In this document: positions 60,715-64,000 of the stretch, in pieces
How the letters are laid out: every line of letters starts with the position of its first letter
Position numbering within the stretch: position 1 is the first letter of the stretch
Origin: Pseudomonas sp. RC10
GTDB lineage: Bacteria; Pseudomonadota; Gammaproteobacteria; Pseudomonadales; Pseudomonadaceae
Length of the DNA: 64,000 nt
Direction of reading: 5' to 3'
Assembly: GCF_038397775.1 (NCBI RefSeq)
Contig: NZ_CP151650.1
Location: forward strand, 62,001 to 126,000
Made by a program: the position numbers and the translations under genes
Notes under the pieces: model-generated
The model's database searches: none
What the model was told of the DNA's origin: nothing
The model's input: only the letters and a program-made list of their open reading frames with translations

Positions 60715-62700
60715 TTATTCAGCCATTGGCTGTTCAGCCGACTTTGGCGACGCCGCAGGGTCGACCGGGAGGGTGAAAGAACGCAGATCGATAGTGGGGG
60801 CGCTGGTGCCGCCCAGTCGATGATCCAGAACGAGCAATTTGGCGTGGGTCATGCCCAGGGTCAGTTGACTCAGATACTGCTCCAGCAGAAACGCCTGACC
60901 GGCCTTGGCGTAGCCTTGTTGTTCGGCGCTGAAACGCAGGTCCGCGCTTTGCGCCGTGGCCATGACTTCGCGGGACGTGGCGGCGGCTTGATCGTGCGCT
61001 ACGCTGGCGTGCAACTGCGCCAGGTTGGCCTGATCGGCAGCGGCGCCTCGTTCGCGGGAAATGAGCGCTTGAGCGCTGATCTGCGCCGCTTGAACGGCGT
61101 GATACGCGTTGGCGGCACCGGCTGGCGGGTGAATCGATTCGACGACCGTCGCGAGGATTTCCACGCCGCTGTCGAGTTTTTTCAGGTCCCGCGCCACAGC
61201 AGTGCCAATGTCGGCGGCCAGATCAGTGCGCTGCTCGCCGAGCAATTCATCAAGGGTGCGCGAAGCGAAATCGTGGACCAGCACGCGGCTGGCGGTGCTG
61301 CGAATCAGGCTCGGAATGTCGGCGCTGTTGTAGGTCGCGGCCATAGCGGACTGATCGTCGAGACCGATACGGTAGACGAAGCGCACGTCCATGTTGACGA
61401 TCTGGAAGCTCTGCTTGTCGCCCGAACCGCTGGCGATCACTTGGGATTTGTCGTTGATGTGGGTCGCGTCCCACAGTCGGTTCGCGACGGCAGGCGGTGG
61501 ACCTTCAGCCGGATCGCGCACCTGTTCCGCGTCGTTGTTTTTGGCGTTGGTGCCCTCGGAAACGCTGGTCGCCAACTCGTGCACGACGCCATTCTCTACC
61601 GGCAACACCGTCCCGAACGGCCATGGCAGCCCGGCGTGCAGGCCCGGTCCCATGACTTCGACGGGCTTACCGAAACGCTCGTAAATGCCTCGCCCCTGCA
61701 TCGGAATTTCGTGCACGCCGCTCAGGGCCCAACCCAACGCGACGATCACGGCCATGACGGGCAAGAAGGCGCGGCGCATGTAGGTAAACGCCCAGATCTG
61801 CCGCAGGTCGATGCCGAAGCGGTTGTGCAATTCGTTCTGCAGCGCAGTCAGCGGACGCGGCGGCCAGCGCAGGAGACCAGCAGCGAAACTGCTGGCGACC
61901 AGACGCGGCTCAAGCCGGTCGTTGCGCGGGCTGAAGACTGAAAGCAGTGCGCGGATCAGCAATTCCACCGCCACCAGTCCCGGCAGCAAGCCGATCAACA
62001 CGGCCAGTCGTGCAGGCCAGACCCGCTCAACCGACGAAAAGAACAGACAGAGCGCCGCAATCAACAGCGTGCCAATGGCCATGCGCGTGATCTGCGCCAG
62101 TTGCTCGGCTTCAGGCCAGGACGCTTCGGATTCGTTGCTGAACTGGCGTTCCAGCACCAACAGACCAAAGCCGATCAGCAGCAAAAGACCGCCCACCACA
62201 CTGCCGGTCAGGCCGACGTTGGTACCGATTAGTGTGAGGTTCCAGACCAACGAGATGCTGATCAGCGCCAACAGTGACCAGCCCGCGAGCCAGAACACCG
62301 ACGCCCCGATCTGACCAACCATCGAGGTTCCGGCCCCGCCGATGCGACCGAGCATGCGGTCGTACCAGCCCTGCTCGTCGGCAACGACGTCTTCGTCCGG
62401 CACCACCGCCACGTCGTCAGGCGCGATGACACGGGCGCGCCACAAGGCCACCACCTGCGCCGACTGCATCGCCGACGCCAGCACCAGCAGGCTCGCGGCG
62501 CTGTTGGTCAGCACGGCGGTCCAGAGGGAATTAGGGGAAAACAGGTCAACGAATAACGAGAGCACCAGGCCGATCACGCCCATGGCGCCCAGCACGTAGG
62601 TCAATCGCGACAGGCGTCGAGCGTGAAAGCTCGCGCGCTGAAACCTCGGCAGACTTGCAGGCGTTGCACCTTCAACATCCAGATCAACCCGCATCGACAC
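60715..62700 (-). CDS. Large membrane SPFH-like protein with polytopic N-terminus
   Basis: A 661-residue protein and the first gene of the operon. The N-terminal half has about seven hydrophobic segments (for example 36-54, 60-80, 138-158, 162-184, 209-228, 231-250 and about 318-335). The C-terminal half is an SPFH-type domain (GRGIYERFGKPVEVMGPGLHAGLPWPFG near 350-377, then the STASRVLVHDFASRTLDELL segment). Ordinary HflK/HflC proteins have a single helix, so the polytopic half is peculiar. I do not recognise it as a known transporter. A Zur-like site at 62784-62796 lies 84 bases upstream. Confidence 0.72.
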   Translation of the reverse strand: MSMRVDLDVEGATPASLPRFQRASFHARRLSRLTYVLGAMGVIGLVLSLFVDLFSPNSLWTAVLTNSAASLLVLASAMQSAQVVALWRARVIAPDDVAVVPDEDVVADEQGWYDRMLGRIGGAGTSMVGQIGASVFWLAGWSLLALISISLVWNLTLIGTNVGLTGSVVGGLLLLIGFGLLVLERQFSNESEASWPEAEQLAQITRMAIGTLLIAALCLFFSSVERVWPARLAVLIGLLPGLVAVELLIRALLSVFSPRNDRLEPRLVASSFAAGLLRWPPRPLTALQNELHNRFGIDLRQIWAFTYMRRAFLPVMAVIVALGWALSGVHEIPMQGRGIYERFGKPVEVMGPGLHAGLPWPFGTVLPVENGVVHELATSVSEGTNAKNNDAEQVRDPAEGPPPAVANRLWDATHINDKSQVIASGSGDKQSFQIVNMDVRFVYRIGLDDQSAMAATYNSADIPSLIRSTASRVLVHDFASRTLDELLGEQRTDLAADIGTAVARDLKKLDSGVEILATVVESIHPPAGAANAYHAVQAAQISAQALISRERGAAADQANLAQLHASVAHDQAAATSREVMATAQSADLRFSAEQQGYAKAGQAFLLEQYLSQLTLGMTHAKLLVLDHRLGGTSAPTIDLRSFTLPVDPAASPKSAEQPMAE

Positions 62701-63055
62701 TCCACACCTTGCTGAACGCTGTAGTCATTACCCTGCCTGTCCACGTCGTGGGATACGCATCCCGAAACACAGTTTAACGGGGCGTTACGATATAACAGAA
62801 GTCGTGAAATTTTCGTCTGATCAATACGCCGGAACATGACGAATTATTCACTCAGACAGCCAGCAGACAGGTTAGCCCGCAAAGGGCGCCCCCACGACGT
62901 CATTTTCTGCGCGCGGGCCTTGCATCGGCGTGCGCCACAGCGTCAGATACCTCCTACAAAATTCCTCTAAAAACACACACCGTTGACCCGCCTTCTTCGA
63001 TCCGCTCGACACGAGACGAGTGGCCGCTTGAAGGGTCAGCGCTGGAGCCCGTTTG
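62701..63055. other. Divergent control region between the SPFH operon and a LysR gene
   Basis: There is no gene in this 355-base gap. It contains the Zur-like site (62784-62796) near the SPFH operon. The LysR promoter must lie to the right. A 66-codon minus-strand frame inside it has no protein features. Confidence 0.6.
62784..62796. promoter_or_regulatory. Degenerate Zur-like site before the SPFH/P1B-ATPase operon
   Basis: GTTACGATATAAC shares GTTA and TATAAC with the perfect Zur palindrome GTTATAGTATAAC at 50778. It lies 84 bases upstream of the first SPFH gene. Together with 52687-52699 it is the third such sequence within 12 kb. Confidence 0.5.
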
Positions 63056-63931
63056 ATGCGTCAATTGCCTTCGCTGAACACCTTGCGCATCTTCGAAGAG
63101 GTCGCTCGGCATCGCAGTTTCAACAAGGCCGCGGAGTCGCTGAACGTGACACAAGGCGCTATCAGTCGGCAGATCAAGCAGCTTGAAGATTATCTGGGCA
63201 TCACGCTGTTCATTCGCACGCCGCGAGGCCTGTCACTCACCGAGTCGGGTGCCGCACTGTCGCCGAATCTGGCCCAAGCGTTCGATCACATTGAACGTTC
63301 GCTGCAAGCCGTGCGTGTGCCGAACCTGCGCCAACGCCTGCGCATTCTCGCGCCGCCGACGTGGGCCACGCGCTGGCTGTCGGCGCAACTGCGCACCTTC
63401 GTGCAGCGTTATCCGGACATCAGCCTGAGCATCACCAACCAAGCGAATCACGACGGATATGCGGAAGTGGATTGTCACATCCGCTTCGGACTGGAGGCGG
63501 ACACCCACTGTCATAGCCAATTGCTGGTCATGGAGCGGCATATCGCGGTGGCGAGTCCCGAGTTATTCGACAACGGTGAAGCGCCAGACCTGCGGCGTTT
63601 TCCGCTGCTGCACATTCTCCACGAAGGCAAGCGCCTGAAGGTGTGGGAGAACTGGCTGAGCGCGGTAGGAAGAGTCGACGTCGATGCGACGCAAGGGCTG
63701 GAATTCAGCACGCTGGATCAGGTGATCAACACCGCGCTGTCAGGGGGCGGACTGGCGGTGATCGACCGACAGATGATCGAGCGCGAGCTGGCCAATGGCA
63801 GCCTGCTGCCGATCACCCCGGTCGAAGTGATCGGCCCGTACGGCTATTGGCTCGACATCCCGAACGACAAATTCGGGCTGTCCAAGGTGCAGCTATTTAC
63901 TGAGTGGTTGAGTTTGGTGAGTAATCCCTGA
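63056..63931 (+). CDS. LysR-family regulator, GcvA-like
   Basis: A 291-residue LysR protein: HTH at residues 4-62 (LPSLNTLRIFEEVARHRSFNKAAESLNVTQGAIS) and a GcvA-type effector domain (LRILAPPTWATRWLSAQL, near 96-113). The ATG at 63056 follows TGGAG by about 8 bases; the TTG one codon earlier is unlikely. It is divergent from the SPFH/P1B-ATPase operon across 355 bases. It could regulate that operon, but the GcvA type is common as an orphan and the true target cannot be told here. Nothing is seen in the last 69 bases of the window. Confidence 0.87.
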   Translation: MRQLPSLNTLRIFEEVARHRSFNKAAESLNVTQGAISRQIKQLEDYLGITLFIRTPRGLSLTESGAALSPNLAQAFDHIERSLQAVRVPNLRQRLRILAPPTWATRWLSAQLRTFVQRYPDISLSITNQANHDGYAEVDCHIRFGLEADTHCHSQLLVMERHIAVASPELFDNGEAPDLRRFPLLHILHEGKRLKVWENWLSAVGRVDVDATQGLEFSTLDQVINTALSGGGLAVIDRQMIERELANGSLLPITPVEVIGPYGYWLDIPNDKFGLSKVQLFTEWLSLVSNP

Positions 63932-64000
63932 TTCCAGCAGATCTCTCCATCTCCCATAAACATCCAGACAACCCAAAACGCTACGCCGAACGCTGTTCTG

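Overview
The window looks like chromosomal DNA of a Pseudomonas of the fluorescens/syringae side of the genus (not P. aeruginosa). The evidence is high GC, Pseudomonas-type operons, many short palindromic REP/REPIN elements of the 'GGAGCGAATTCATTCGCG' type, and a perfect 16-bp Pseudomonas parS site (52802-52817). The gene order (pst, purEK, aspA, pycAB, uvrD, pdxY/Kef, Zn GTPases, amidase, cfa) resembles, from memory, the oriC-proximal arm of Pseudomonas chromosomes. The parS site supports this, with oriC probably beyond the right-hand end. No tRNA, rRNA, CRISPR array or prophage was recognised.

Layout. 1-4.1 kb: phosphate uptake (pstC partial, pstS, each with a Pho box) and an MHS-type MFS transporter. 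4.4-9 kb: acyl-CoA thioesterase, hexose-6-phosphate mutarotase, two small envelope proteins, and purE-purK with a terminator-like hairpin in the purE leader. 9-15.2 kb: a small secreted metzincin-type protease, a LysR regulator, and an asparagine/aspartate catabolic set (aspA, AGCS symporter, asparaginase). 15.2-15.9 kb: a RelE-type toxin-antitoxin pair. 16-19.5 kb: polyamine genes (AraC regulator, acetylpolyamine amidohydrolase, PotF-like binding protein). 19.6-27.9 kb: bestrophin, transketolase, TsuA-like transporter, MocR regulator divergent from a PaiB-like gene and two GNAT acetyltransferases. 27.9-28.7 kb: a tandem array of six REPINs. 28.8-33.3 kb: two-subunit pyruvate carboxylase (pycA, pycB) with a divergent LysR gene. 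33.2-39.1 kb: a small charged protein, a HexR-like regulator with its palindrome, a GGDEF-EAL protein with a damaged GGDEF motif, and uvrD.

39.4-42.3 kb is the clearest accessory segment: an RHS/TccC-like protein with a putative metallopeptidase tip (HEASH), preceded by an IS5-type transposase remnant. 42.4-48 kb: Tim44-domain protein, SMI1/KNR4 protein, CPA2 antiporter, thioesterase, pdxY and DUF3301. 48-52.7 kb is a zinc-homeostasis block: two CobW/COG0523 GTPases, two small exported proteins, an AMIN-amidase, a perfect Zur-type palindrome and a degenerate one. 52.8-56.4 kb: parS, DUF3617, cardiolipin synthase and cyclopropane fatty acid synthase. 56.6-62.7 kb: an operon of three SPFH (HflK/HflC-like) membrane proteins plus a P1B-ATPase with His-rich tails, resembling the hmtA locus of P. 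aeruginosa and preceded by a third Zur-like site. A GcvA-type LysR gene closes the window.

The best candidates for something under-described are the SPFH-P1B-ATPase operon with Zur-like control, the tandem REPIN array, the RHS protein with no adjacent immunity gene, and the attenuator-like hairpin before purE.
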